From NCBI RefSeq assembly GCF_001612825.1, contig NZ_BDBE01000030.1, forward strand, positions 522,489 through 586,488: a stretch of 64,000 nt of DNA. The letters are read 5' to 3'. Made by a program: the position numbers and the translations under genes. Below, in pieces: positions 1-8,681 of this stretch. The notes below the pieces were generated by a model. The model was not told where the DNA came from. It did not search any database and saw nothing but the letters and a program-made list of their open reading frames with translations. Positions within the stretch are counted from its first letter, which is position 1. The number at the start of each line of letters is the position of its first letter. The DNA is from Nocardia caishijiensis NBRC 108228 (GTDB taxonomy: Bacteria; Actinomycetota; Actinomycetes; Mycobacteriales; Mycobacteriaceae).

Positions 1-154
1 TGACCGTCGCCGGACTCACTCCCAGCTGCGCGGACAGTTCGCGCACCGTGGGGAGCCGATCGCCCGGGCGCAATTCACCGCTGGTGATGAGCCGGGCGAT
101 CGCCCCGGCGATACCAGCGGGCGTCGGATCATCGATCCGAATCTTCTTGTCCAC
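1..154 (-). CDS. GntR-family regulator, N-terminal part only (runs off the left edge)
   Basis: About 51 codons of a GntR winged-helix DNA-binding domain are visible, including the typical stretch LRPGDRLPTVRELSAQLGVS followed by PATV. The effector or aminotransferase-like domain lies outside the window. I start it at GTG (152-154), which has GAGGG a few bases upstream. It is divergent from the pyrimidine catabolism operon that begins at 270, with a palindrome between them, so it is the natural candidate for that operon's regulator. The domain identity is clear; the regulatory role is inferred from position. Confidence 0.8.
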   Translation of the reverse strand, partial: MDKKIRIDDPTPAGIAGAIARLITSGELRPGDRLPTVRELSAQLGVSPATV

Positions 155-204
155 TTTTCCCTCGCCGTCCGCCCCTCGAGATTTACACTTCCCGGCATTG
201 GGTG

Positions 205-223
205 AAACATTCAAGAAATGTTT
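205..223. promoter_or_regulatory. Palindrome AAACATT-N5-AATGTTT in the divergent promoter region
   Basis: Perfect 7-base arms lie at 205-211 and 217-223 in an AT-rich pocket between the GntR gene and the pyrimidine operon. Size and location fit a GntR dimer operator. A possible -10 (TAACAT, 235-240) follows it. The binding protein is inferred. Confidence 0.55.
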
Positions 224-269
224 AGTACTGACGATAACATAACCCAACTCCGAGGTAGGAGATCGACCG

Positions 270-1118
270 GTGACGATCATCAAAGCAGCCATCACACAGG
301 CCACCTGGACCGGCGACAAAGAATCAATGCTCGCCAAACATGAGAAGTTCGTCGAGCAGGCAGCCGCCGACGGTGTGCAGGTGATCTGCTTCCAAGAACT
401 GTTCTACGGGCCGTATTTCGGCAACGTGCAGGACAAGAAGTACTACGAATACGCCGAATCGGTGCCGGGCCCGACGACCGAACGGTTCGCCGCACTCGCC
501 CGGGAGCACAGCATCGTGATCGTGCTCCCGGTATACGAGGAAGACCAGCCCGGCGTGCTCTACAACACCGCGGCCGTGATCGACGCCGACGGCAGCTACC
601 TCGGCAAATACCGCAAGCACCACATCCCCCACCTGCCGAGTTTCTGGGAGAAGTTCTACTTCCGCCCCGGCAATCTGGGCTATCCCGTGTTCGACACCGC
701 CGTCGGCAGAATCGGCGTCTACATCTGCTACGACCGCCACTTCCCCGAGGGCTGGCGCGCCTACGGCCTGGCCGGTGCCGAACTCGTCTTCAACCCCTCG
801 GCCACCAAACCCGGTCTGTCGAATCGACTCTGGGAACTCGAGCAGCCCGCCGCGGCGGCCGCCAACCAGTACTTCATCGCCGCCAACAACCGGATCGGCA
901 CCGAGAGCGACGAATTCGGCGACGACGCGGTGACCTTCTACGGCAGCTCCTATTTCGTCGATCCACGCGGCAATTACGTCGGTGAGGTCGCCTCCACCGG
1001 CACCGAGGAACTCGTGATCCGCGAAATCGACCTGGATCTGGTACGCGAGGTGCGCGGCGACTGGCAGTTCTACCGCGACCGACGCCCTGACTCCTACTCC
1101 TCGATCGTCGCGCCGTAG
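270..1118 (+). CDS. Beta-ureidopropionase / N-carbamoyl amidohydrolase (nitrilase superfamily)
   Basis: A 282-residue C-N hydrolase, expected to cleave N-carbamoyl-beta-alanine or N-carbamoyl-beta-aminoisobutyrate to the amino acid, CO2 and ammonia. The nitrilase triad is complete: Glu43 (FQELFYG), Lys116 (KYRKHHIP) and Cys153 (YICYDRHFPEG). Length matches bacterial ureidopropionases and N-carbamoylputrescine amidases. The GTG start has AGGAG at 257-261. It is first in a tightly spaced six-gene operon, 17 bases before dihydropyrimidinase, and this context favours ureidopropionase over the putrescine enzyme. Cytoplasmic. Confidence 0.9.
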   Translation: MTIIKAAITQATWTGDKESMLAKHEKFVEQAAADGVQVICFQELFYGPYFGNVQDKKYYEYAESVPGPTTERFAALAREHSIVIVLPVYEEDQPGVLYNTAAVIDADGSYLGKYRKHHIPHLPSFWEKFYFRPGNLGYPVFDTAVGRIGVYICYDRHFPEGWRAYGLAGAELVFNPSATKPGLSNRLWELEQPAAAAANQYFIAANNRIGTESDEFGDDAVTFYGSSYFVDPRGNYVGEVASTGTEELVIREIDLDLVREVRGDWQFYRDRRPDSYSSIVAP

Positions 1119-1135
1119 AACCGGAAAGGATCACC

Positions 1136-2557
1136 GTGGCAACAACATTGATCACCGGCGGCACCGTCGTCTCGGCCACCGGGCGCGGCGCGGCCGACCT
1201 GCTCATCGACGGTGAACGCATCGTCGCCCTCATCGAACCCGGCGCTACCGTGCTCGGCGCGAACCTCACCGAAACGGTCGACACCGTCATCGACGCGACC
1301 GGCAAGTACGTCATCCCCGGCGGCATCGACGCCCACACCCACATGTCGATGCCCTTCGGCGGCACCACCGCCGCCGACACCTTCGAAACCGGCACCCGCG
1401 CCGCCGCCTGGGGCGGCACCACCACCATCATCGACTTCGCCGTCCAGAAATTCGGCGAACGCGTCCAGGACAGCCTGCAGACCTGGCACGACATGGCCGC
1501 GGGCGAATGCGCCATCGACTACTCGTTCCACCAGATCATCGGCGACGTCAACGACGAATCCCTGCGCGCCATGCGGGAACTGCCCGGCGAAGGTATCAGC
1601 AGCTTCAAGCTGTTCATGGCCTACCCCGGCGTGTTCTACAGCGACGACGCCCAGATCCTGCGCGCCATGCAGACCGGCGCCGACACCGGCCTGCTCACCA
1701 TGATGCATGCCGAGAACGGTCCCGCCATCGACGTGCTCGTCGGCCAGCTGCTCGCCCAGGGCAAGACCGACCCCTACTACCACGGCATCGCCCGCGCCTG
1801 GGAACTCGAGGAAGAGGCCACCCACCGGGCAATCATGCTCGCCAAACTCACCGGTGCGCCGCTGTACGTGGTGCACGTGTCGGCCAAGCAGGCCGTCGCC
1901 CAGCTCGCCGCCGCCCGCGATCGCGGCCAGAACGTCTTCGGCGAAACCTGCCCGCAGTACCTGTACCTGTCGCTGGAGGACCAGCTGGGCGCGCCCGGCT
2001 TCGAAGGCGCCAAGTGGGTGTGCTCCACACCCCTGCGTTCCAAGCACGACCACCACCAGGACGAAGCATGGCAGGCGTTGCGCACCAACGACCTGCAGAT
2101 GGTGTCCACCGACCACTGCCCCTTCTGCATGAAGGGGCAAAAGGACATGGGCATCGGCGACTTCTCCAAGATCCCCAACGGCATCGGCTCCGTCGAACAC
2201 CGCATGGACCTCATGTACCAGGGCGTGGTCGACGGCAAGATCAGCCTCGAACGGTGGGTGGAGATCACCGCCACCACGCCCGCCCGAATGTTCGGCCTCT
2301 ACGGCCGCAAGGGCGTCCTCGCTCCCGGTGCCGACGCCGACGTGGTGATCTACGACCCGAACGGCCACACCTCCATCGGCGTCGAGGCCACCCACCACAT
2401 GAACATGGACCACTCCGCGTGGGAGGGCTACGAGATCGACGGCCACGTCGACACCGTGCTCTCCCGAGGCAAGGTCGTCGTCGACGACAACACCTACCTC
2501 GGCCGCAAAGGCGACGGGCGTTTCGTCCGCCGCGACCCCTGCCAATACCTCACCTAG
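1136..2557 (+). CDS. Dihydropyrimidinase (cyclic amidohydrolase)
   Basis: A 473-residue amidohydrolase-fold enzyme that opens dihydrouracil, dihydrothymine or hydantoin rings to the N-carbamoyl amino acid. Metal ligands His67 and His69 (IDAHTHMSMPFGG) and the lysine that is carboxylated in this family, Lys158 (SSFKLFMAYPG), are visible, as is STDHCPF further on. The GTG start follows GGAAAGGA. The upstream neighbour encodes the next enzyme of the pathway and the downstream gene is 9 bases away. The family also includes hydantoinases, so the physiological ring substrate is inferred from the operon. Confidence 0.92.
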   Translation: MATTLITGGTVVSATGRGAADLLIDGERIVALIEPGATVLGANLTETVDTVIDATGKYVIPGGIDAHTHMSMPFGGTTAADTFETGTRAAAWGGTTTIIDFAVQKFGERVQDSLQTWHDMAAGECAIDYSFHQIIGDVNDESLRAMRELPGEGISSFKLFMAYPGVFYSDDAQILRAMQTGADTGLLTMMHAENGPAIDVLVGQLLAQGKTDPYYHGIARAWELEEEATHRAIMLAKLTGAPLYVVHVSAKQAVAQLAAARDRGQNVFGETCPQYLYLSLEDQLGAPGFEGAKWVCSTPLRSKHDHHQDEAWQALRTNDLQMVSTDHCPFCMKGQKDMGIGDFSKIPNGIGSVEHRMDLMYQGVVDGKISLERWVEITATTPARMFGLYGRKGVLAPGADADVVIYDPNGHTSIGVEATHHMNMDHSAWEGYEIDGHVDTVLSRGKVVVDDNTYLGRKGDGRFVRRDPCQYLT

Positions 2558-2566
2558 GGAGCCACC

Positions 2567-3592
2567 ATGCAATTCGGAGCGGTCCTACAATGCGACCCGC
2601 CTGCGGCGCGCACGGTGCACCTGGCCAAGCTCGCCGAAGCACACGGCTTCAGCCACCTGTGGACCTTCGACTCCCACATCCTGTGGCAGGAACCGTACGT
2701 GCTCTACAGCCAGATCCTCAACGAGACCAAACGCATCACCGTCGGCCCTATGGTGACCAACCCCGCCACCCGCGACTGGACCGTCACCGCCTCCACCTAC
2801 GCCACCCTCAACGAGGCCTACGGCAACCGCACCATCTGCGGAATCGGCCGCGGCGACTCGGCGGTCCGGGTGGGCGGCGGCAAACCGACGACCCTGGCGA
2901 CCCTGCGCGAGTCCGTCCGCGTCATCAAGGAACTCGCCAACTCCCGGCCCGTCGAGGTCGACGGACGCGTGCTCCAGTTCCCGTGGAGCACCGGCTCGAC
3001 CCTGGACGTGTGGGTCGCCGCCTACGGCCCCAAAGCCCTCCAGCTCACCGGCGAGGTGGCCGACGGCTTCATCCTCCAACTCGCCGACCTCGACATCGCC
3101 GAATGGATGATCCGCACCGTCAAGGACGCGGCCACCGCCGCCGGACGCGACCCCGACGCGGTCAAGATCTGCGTCGCCGCACCCATGTACATCGGCACCG
3201 ACCGAGCGCACATGCGTGACCAGTGCCGCTGGTTCGGCGGCATGGTCGGCAACCACGTCGCCGACATCGTCGCCCGATACGGCGAAACCGGATCCGTCCC
3301 AGCGGCATTGACCGACTACATCGCCGGTCGCGAAGGCTACGACTACAACCAGCACGGTCGCGCGGGCAACACCCACTCATCCTTCGTCACCGACGACATC
3401 GTCGACCGATTCTGTGTCCTCGGCACCGCCGAAGACCACCTGAACAAGCTGCAGCGCCTCGCCGAACTCGGTGTCGACCAGTTCGCGGGCTATCTCCAAC
3501 ACGACAACAAGGAGGAGACCATGCGCGTCTACGGCGAAACCGTCATCCCCGGCATGACCCGACACATCACCGCGATGAAGGCCGCGTCATGA
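2567..3592 (+). CDS. LLM-class flavin/F420-dependent oxidoreductase of the pyrimidine operon
   Basis: A 341-residue luciferase-like monooxygenase-fold protein (begins MQFGAVLQCDPPAARTVHLA), expected to be a cytoplasmic F420- or FMN-dependent TIM barrel. A particular LLM subgroup recurs beside dihydropyrimidinase and ureidopropionase genes in actinobacteria, and this looks like that subgroup. Its exact reaction is not evident; it might handle dihydropyrimidines or a related ring compound, which is inference. The ATG is preceded by GGGAGCC. Its stop overlaps the next start by four bases (ATGA), so the two genes are probably translationally coupled. Confidence 0.85.
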   Translation: MQFGAVLQCDPPAARTVHLAKLAEAHGFSHLWTFDSHILWQEPYVLYSQILNETKRITVGPMVTNPATRDWTVTASTYATLNEAYGNRTICGIGRGDSAVRVGGGKPTTLATLRESVRVIKELANSRPVEVDGRVLQFPWSTGSTLDVWVAAYGPKALQLTGEVADGFILQLADLDIAEWMIRTVKDAATAAGRDPDAVKICVAAPMYIGTDRAHMRDQCRWFGGMVGNHVADIVARYGETGSVPAALTDYIAGREGYDYNQHGRAGNTHSSFVTDDIVDRFCVLGTAEDHLNKLQRLAELGVDQFAGYLQHDNKEETMRVYGETVIPGMTRHITAMKAAS

Positions 3593-4905
3593 CCGCCGCC
3601 GACACCACGACCGACCTCGACGCGCTCGCCTACCAGCTCGACCGCGATCACGTCTTCCACTCCTGGTCCGCCCAGGCCGCACTGCAACCGCTCGTCATCG
3701 CGGGCGGGCGCGGCTGCCGGGTCTGGGACCACGCGGGCCGTGAATACCTCGATCTGTCCAGCCAACTCGTCAACGTCAACATCGGCCACCAGCACCCGGC
3801 CGTCACCCGAGCCATCGCCGAGCAGGCCGCCCAACTCGCCACCGCCTCTCCCGCCACCGCGAACCTCACCAGAGGACAAGCGGCGCAACGCATCTGCGCA
3901 CTCGCCCCGGCGGGGCTCGACAAGGTGTTCTTCACCAACGGCGGCGCCGACGCCGTCGAGAACGCCATCCGGATGGCCCGCCTGCACACCGGCCGCGACA
4001 AGGTGCTCTCCACCTACCGCTCCTACCACGGCAACACCGGCGCCGCCGTGGTCGCCACCGGCGACTGGCGGCGCGTACCCAACGAATTCGCCCGCGGCCA
4101 CGTCCACTTCTTCGGCCCCTACCTGTACCGCAGCGAATTCTGGTCGACCACAGCCGAACAGGAATGCGAACGTGCACTGCACCACCTCGAACGGGTGATC
4201 CAGTGCGAAGGCCCCACCTCCATCGCGGCCATCCTGCTCGAAAGCCTCCCCGGCACCGCGGGCATCCTCGTGCCCCCGCCGGGCTACCTCACCGGTGTCC
4301 GCGAGATCGCCGACCGTTACGGCATCCTGCTCATTCTCGACGAGGTGATGGCGGGCTTCGGCCGCACCGGCGCCTGGTTCGCGTTCTCCCGCCACGATGT
4401 GGTGCCCGACCTCATCACCTTCGCCAAGGGCGTGAATTCCGGGTACGTACCGGTCGGCGGAGTCATCATCTCCGACACCGTCGCGCACACCTTCGACGAC
4501 ACCGTCTTCCCCGGCGGACTCACCTACAGCGGCCACCCCCTGGCCGCCGCATCCATCGTGGCCGCCCTCGATGCCATGGAATCCGAGGGCATCGTCGCCA
4601 ACGCCGAACGGATCGGCCGCGAAACGCTCGGCCCCGCGCTACGAGCCCTCGCCGACGACTTCCCCATCATCGGCGAGGTGCGCGGCGAAGGCGTGTTCTG
4701 GGCACTCGAACTCGTCGCCGACCCACACACCCGAACCCCCGTCCCCGCCGCCACCATGGGCGCGCTCAGAACCGCTCTGCTCGAACGCGGCGTGCTCCCA
4801 CTCATCGCCGACAACCGCCTGCACGTGGTGCCACCCTGCGTCATCACCGACGCCGAGGCCACCGCGGGCGTGGCCGCGATCCGCGACGCACTCGCCGGAC
4901 TCTGA
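3589..4905 (+). CDS. Class III PLP aminotransferase (beta-alanine / beta-aminoisobutyrate type)
   Basis: A 438-residue fold-type I aminotransferase. The PLP-binding lysine is Lys280 (FAKGVNSGYVP) and the conserved DEVMAGFGRTG segment precedes it. In this operon the likely substrates are beta-alanine and 3-amino-2-methylpropanoate, giving malonate semialdehyde and methylmalonate semialdehyde, which the next gene product can oxidise. ATG at 3589 overlaps the preceding stop. An open frame extends far upstream, but it is antisense-style shadow coding and the ATGA overlap supports this start. Substrate assignment is contextual. Confidence 0.88.
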   Translation: MTAADTTTDLDALAYQLDRDHVFHSWSAQAALQPLVIAGGRGCRVWDHAGREYLDLSSQLVNVNIGHQHPAVTRAIAEQAAQLATASPATANLTRGQAAQRICALAPAGLDKVFFTNGGADAVENAIRMARLHTGRDKVLSTYRSYHGNTGAAVVATGDWRRVPNEFARGHVHFFGPYLYRSEFWSTTAEQECERALHHLERVIQCEGPTSIAAILLESLPGTAGILVPPPGYLTGVREIADRYGILLILDEVMAGFGRTGAWFAFSRHDVVPDLITFAKGVNSGYVPVGGVIISDTVAHTFDDTVFPGGLTYSGHPLAAASIVAALDAMESEGIVANAERIGRETLGPALRALADDFPIIGEVRGEGVFWALELVADPHTRTPVPAATMGALRTALLERGVLPLIADNRLHVVPPCVITDAEATAGVAAIRDALAGL

Positions 4906-4922
4906 AGACAAGGAAAACGACC

Positions 4923-6416
4923 ATGACACAGATTCTCGAGCACTGGATCGACGGCAAGCCCTGGCCAGGCGAATCCACCCGCACCGCACCGGTTTTCGAC
5001 CCCGCCCTCGGTACGCCGCAACGTGAGGTGCGGATGGCGACCGCCACCGACGTCGGCACCGCCGTCGCCGCGGCCGTCGCCGCCCTGCCCCAGTGGCGCG
5101 ACAGCTCGATCGCCACGCGCAGCCGGTTCCTGCTCACTTTCCGCGAACTGCTCAACGCCCGTAAAGACGACCTCGCCCAGATCCTCACCGCTGAACACGG
5201 CAAAGTCCTCAGCGACGCGGGCGGCGAGATCGCCCGGGGACTCGAAGTCGTCGAATTCGCCCTCGCCATGCCACAACTGCTCAAAGGCGAGTTCAGCCAG
5301 AACGTCTCCACCGATGTCGACGTGTACTCGGTGCGTGAGCCGGTGGGGGTGGTCGGGATCATCAGCCCGTTCAACTTCCCCGCCATGGTTCCGCTCTGGT
5401 TCTTCCCGATCGCCATCGCCGCGGGCAACACCGTCGTCCTCAAGCCCAGCGAGAAGGACCCCTCAGCCGCGAACTGGCTCGCCGAACTCGCCGCCGAAGC
5501 GGGCCTGCCCGCAGGCGTACTCAATGTGGTGCACGGCGACAAAGAAGCCGTCGACGCCCTGCTCGTCCACCCCGACGTGGCCGCGATCTCCTTCGTGGGC
5601 TCCACGCCGATCGCGCGCTACGTCTATCAGACCGCCGCCGCCAACGACAAACGAGTGCAGGCGCTCGGTGGGGCCAAGAACCATATGCTCGTGCTGCCCG
5701 ACGCCGATCTCGACCTCGCCGCCGACGCCGCCGTCAACGCGGGCTTCGGCTCGGCGGGCGAACGCTGCATGGCGGTGAGCGCATTGCTCGCCGTCGACAG
5801 CATCGCCGACGAACTCGTCGCCAAGATCGCTGAACGCATGGGCAGATTGCGCATCGGCGACGGTCGCCGAGGCTGCGACATGGGACCGCTGATCACCCGC
5901 GAACACCGCGACAAGGTGGCCGACTACCTCGACGTGGCCGCCACCGACGGCGCCACCATCGTCGTCGACGGCCGCGAAACCACTGTCGACGGTGCGGCCG
6001 AAGGCTTCTGGCTCGGACCGACCCTGATCGACAACGTCCCGACCAGCTCCGCCGTGTACCAGGACGAGATCTTCGGCCCGGTACTCTCCGTCGTCCGGGT
6101 GGACGGCTTCGACGAGGGCATCGACCTCATCAACAGCTCCCCCTACGGCAACGGGGTCGCGATCTTCACCAACGACGGTGGGGCCGCACGGCAATTCCAG
6201 CGCCGGGTCACCGTCGGCATGATCGGCATCAACGTCCCGATCCCGGTGCCGGTGGCCTACCACAGCTTCGGCGGTCACAAGGCTTCGATCTTCGGTGACG
6301 CGAAAGCCTACGGACCGCAGGGCTTCTCGTTCTTCACCCAGGAGAAGGCGATCACGTCGCGCTGGCTCGACCCTAGCCACGGCGGCATCAACCTCGGGTT
6401 CCCCCAGCACAGTTAG
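4923..6416 (+). CDS. mmsA: CoA-acylating methylmalonate-semialdehyde dehydrogenase
   Basis: A 497-residue aldehyde dehydrogenase with the MmsA-type active site around Cys282 (GSAGERCMAVSALL). This family converts methylmalonate semialdehyde to propionyl-CoA and malonate semialdehyde to acetyl-CoA using NAD and CoA. ISPFNFPAMVPLWFFP is typical of the MmsA branch. The ATG follows AAGGAAAA. It sits directly after the aminotransferase and completes a route from dihydropyrimidines to central metabolism. Confidence 0.92.
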   Translation: MTQILEHWIDGKPWPGESTRTAPVFDPALGTPQREVRMATATDVGTAVAAAVAALPQWRDSSIATRSRFLLTFRELLNARKDDLAQILTAEHGKVLSDAGGEIARGLEVVEFALAMPQLLKGEFSQNVSTDVDVYSVREPVGVVGIISPFNFPAMVPLWFFPIAIAAGNTVVLKPSEKDPSAANWLAELAAEAGLPAGVLNVVHGDKEAVDALLVHPDVAAISFVGSTPIARYVYQTAAANDKRVQALGGAKNHMLVLPDADLDLAADAAVNAGFGSAGERCMAVSALLAVDSIADELVAKIAERMGRLRIGDGRRGCDMGPLITREHRDKVADYLDVAATDGATIVVDGRETTVDGAAEGFWLGPTLIDNVPTSSAVYQDEIFGPVLSVVRVDGFDEGIDLINSSPYGNGVAIFTNDGGAARQFQRRVTVGMIGINVPIPVPVAYHSFGGHKASIFGDAKAYGPQGFSFFTQEKAITSRWLDPSHGGINLGFPQHS

Positions 6417-6437
6417 CAGTAGTAGAGAGATAGTGCG

Positions 6438-7880
6438 ATGACAGAAACACAGGTCCACGCGCCCGAGGGCGCGGGACGACACTCGCAGCTGGTCAACGAC
6501 GACTTGGCGCCAACTACCAAGGACACGGCGACCTGGCGCACCTGGGACCTGTTCTGTCTCTGGATGACCTCGGCCCACAGCATCGCCAGCTACGGTTTCG
6601 CCGTCGGCATGCTCGCCCTCGGCATGACCGGCTGGCAGACCATGCTCGCCCTGTTCGCCGGTGTACTCATGCTGTGGCTCGGAAGCAACCTCGTCGGTGT
6701 CGCGGGTCAGAAGGTCGGGGTTCCGTTCCCGGTCTTCGCCCGCGCCACCTTCGGCGTTTTCGGCGCCAACATTCCCGCCCTGCTCCGCGCGCTCGTCGCG
6801 ATCTTCTGGTACGGCATCCAGACCTATCTCGCGTCCACCGCGGTGATCGTGCTGGTCCTGCGGGTGTCGCCCGGCCTCGAATCGTGGACCGAACCCAGCT
6901 TCCTCGGCCTGTCCGCGCTCGGCTGGATCGCGTTCCTCGTGCTGTGGGCCGTGCAGCTCATGATCATCAGCTACGGCATGGAGATCGTGCGCAAGGCCTC
7001 CGACTTCGCCGGGCCGGTCGTGTGGATCGGCATGATCGCCCTCGCCGTGTGGATCATGAGCAAGGCCGACTGGAGCATCGACCTCGGTGCCCGAGCCGGT
7101 GAGGCGCTCACCAGCGGGCAGACCGTGTCGGCCTTCATCGGAGTCGCGTTCCTGATGGTCGCGTTCATGGCCGGACCGCTCGTCAACTACGCCGACTTCG
7201 CCCGGTTCTCACCGAGCCAGAAGGCCATCCGGCGCGGCAACGCCTGGGGCATCCCCTTCAACGAGACCGCGTTCGTCGTCCTGTCCATCATCATCTCCCT
7301 GGCCACCCTGAAGGTGTACGGGGAAGTACTGTCCGACCCGGTGGAACTGGTCGCCCACATCGACAACGACGCCATTGTCATCATCTCGGCCGTGCTGTTC
7401 GCCATCGCGACCGTCGGCATCAACGTGGTACTCAACTTCGTCTCGCCCGCCTACGACATCTCCAATGCCGCACCGAAGTACATCTCGTTCCGCACCGGCG
7501 GCGTCATCACCGCCGTCCTGTCGATCGTCGTGCTCCCCTGGAAGCTCTGGGCCAATCAGGACTTCATCGTCTACTTCCTCGGCGGCGTCGGCGCCCTGAT
7601 GGGCCCGGTGTTCGGCATTCTCGTCGTCGACTACTACCTGGTCCGCAAGCAACGGACCGAAGTGCCGGAGCTCTACTCCGGCGCCGCCGACGGTGCCTAC
7701 TTCTACACCCGAGGCTTCAACCCCCGAGCGCTCGCCGCGCTGCTCGTCGCGGGCGTTGTCAGCGTCGTCGTGGCTCTCGTCCCGGATTCCGCCTCGGTCA
7801 CGGCCCTGTCCTGGCCCGTCGGTGCGGCGCTCGGCGCGGCCGTCATGTACGGCCTGAGTCGCAAACCCGCGCGAGCCTGA
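6438..7880 (+). CDS. NCS1-family nucleobase / hydantoin permease
   Basis: A 480-residue integral membrane protein with about 12 hydrophobic segments, matching the nucleobase:cation symporter-1 family that takes up uracil, thymine, allantoin or hydantoin. It begins with a soluble N-terminal stretch of about 40 residues, then TWDLFCLWMTSAHSIASYG, a typical NCS1 opening. It is last in the operon and is followed by a strong terminator hairpin. Uptake of pyrimidines or hydantoins fits the enzymes encoded upstream. Confidence 0.9.
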   Translation: MTETQVHAPEGAGRHSQLVNDDLAPTTKDTATWRTWDLFCLWMTSAHSIASYGFAVGMLALGMTGWQTMLALFAGVLMLWLGSNLVGVAGQKVGVPFPVFARATFGVFGANIPALLRALVAIFWYGIQTYLASTAVIVLVLRVSPGLESWTEPSFLGLSALGWIAFLVLWAVQLMIISYGMEIVRKASDFAGPVVWIGMIALAVWIMSKADWSIDLGARAGEALTSGQTVSAFIGVAFLMVAFMAGPLVNYADFARFSPSQKAIRRGNAWGIPFNETAFVVLSIIISLATLKVYGEVLSDPVELVAHIDNDAIVIISAVLFAIATVGINVVLNFVSPAYDISNAAPKYISFRTGGVITAVLSIVVLPWKLWANQDFIVYFLGGVGALMGPVFGILVVDYYLVRKQRTEVPELYSGAADGAYFYTRGFNPRALAALLVAGVVSVVVALVPDSASVTALSWPVGAALGAAVMYGLSRKPARA

Positions 7881-7887
7881 ACGCGAC

Positions 7888-7922
7888 TGTGCCCCGGCGA
7901 CAGCGACTGTCGTCGGGGCACA
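7888..7922. terminator. Bidirectional terminator hairpin between convergent genes
   Basis: Sixteen-base arms at 7888-7903 and 7907-7922 with a CGA loop pair throughout, with one G-T wobble (TGTGCCCCGGCGACAG against its complement). It lies 7 bases after the permease stop and just before the stop of the convergent gene. There is no T-tract, as is common in high-GC actinobacteria. Confidence 0.85.
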
Positions 7923-7926
7923 GCTG

Positions 7927-8475
7927 TCAGACGATCCGGTCCAGCCGGAAGATTCGGAACTCCCGTCCCCCGGCGAGCTGATACTCCATCTCGTAACCCG
8001 GCCAGAACTCGACGACTTGATCCCAGACCCGCTTACGCTCCGCGTCGGTGATCTCCGTGACCGACACCGGGAATGCCGCGCTGCCGTTGAACCGCACCGA
8101 CGCCGTGCGCGCGGCCCGCAGATTCGCCGACCAGGCCGGATGCTCGGGCTTACCCCAGTTGGAACCGACGAGGAAGAACCCGTCGCCGTCGGGAACGCAC
8201 AGCAGCGAGGTCGTCCTCGGTACGCCGGACTTCCGGCCGACCACCGTCACCTCGATCGACGGCAGCCCCGCCAGATCCAGCACGCCCCACCGACCACCGG
8301 AGAAGCGGCGAACCATCCGCTCGGCGGGCAGCACCACACTCGCACCCCGCATCACCCAGGCTTGTGTTCCGAACACGCGCGCCACACGGGGCAAGGGATT
8401 CCAGACCATCTCCGAATCCTGGCTCGAGCTCAGTCGATTCACGAACCGACAGGGTGCGCTCGAGACGCATGTCAC
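7927..8475 (-). CDS. DDN-like nitroreductase (deazaflavin F420-dependent)
   Basis: A beta-barrel protein of about 182 residues resembling the mycobacterial Ddn/Fqr family, which uses reduced F420 to reduce quinones or nitro compounds. The core runs from GLPSIEVTVVGRKSGVPR through the GFFLVGSNWGKPEHPAW region. I use GTG at 8473-8475 because AAGGAGGAGGGGA lies just upstream. An in-frame ATG at 8409 has GGAG directly abutting it and is less likely. The first 20-25 residues are unlike the family, so the start is uncertain although the domain is not. Confidence 0.75.
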   Translation of the reverse strand: MTCVSSAPCRFVNRLSSSQDSEMVWNPLPRVARVFGTQAWVMRGASVVLPAERMVRRFSGGRWGVLDLAGLPSIEVTVVGRKSGVPRTTSLLCVPDGDGFFLVGSNWGKPEHPAWSANLRAARTASVRFNGSAAFPVSVTEITDAERKRVWDQVVEFWPGYEMEYQLAGGREFRIFRLDRIV

Positions 8476-8556
8476 TCCCCTCCTCCTTGAAGCCGGTTTG
8501 TTCGTATGTACATGTTCGAGAGTTGGTAGATGTGTCATTGTCGAGGCAACATATAG

Positions 8557-8583
8557 TTAGATGCGCATATCCGCGTAATCTAA
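8557..8583. promoter_or_regulatory. AT-rich inverted repeat between divergent genes
   Basis: TTAGAT (8557-8562) and ATCTAA (8578-8583) form an inverted repeat with a 15-base spacer inside the only AT-rich segment of the 206-base gap between the DDN-like gene and the glycosidase. It could be a divergent promoter or operator. Nothing else is recognisable in this gap. Confidence 0.3.
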
Positions 8584-8681
8584 TGTTATAAATGGTCGTT
8601 CGCCTCGCTGGCTGAATCGCCGGATTTCCGCCGGTCAACGTTGCACACTGGACTCCCCTCCCCCCAGCCGCCAGGAGTGCC

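Noticed and set aside
1094..2572. A 492-codon minus-strand frame opposite dihydropyrimidinase
   Set aside because: Shadow of a well-supported gene, with His/Gly/Val-rich composition.
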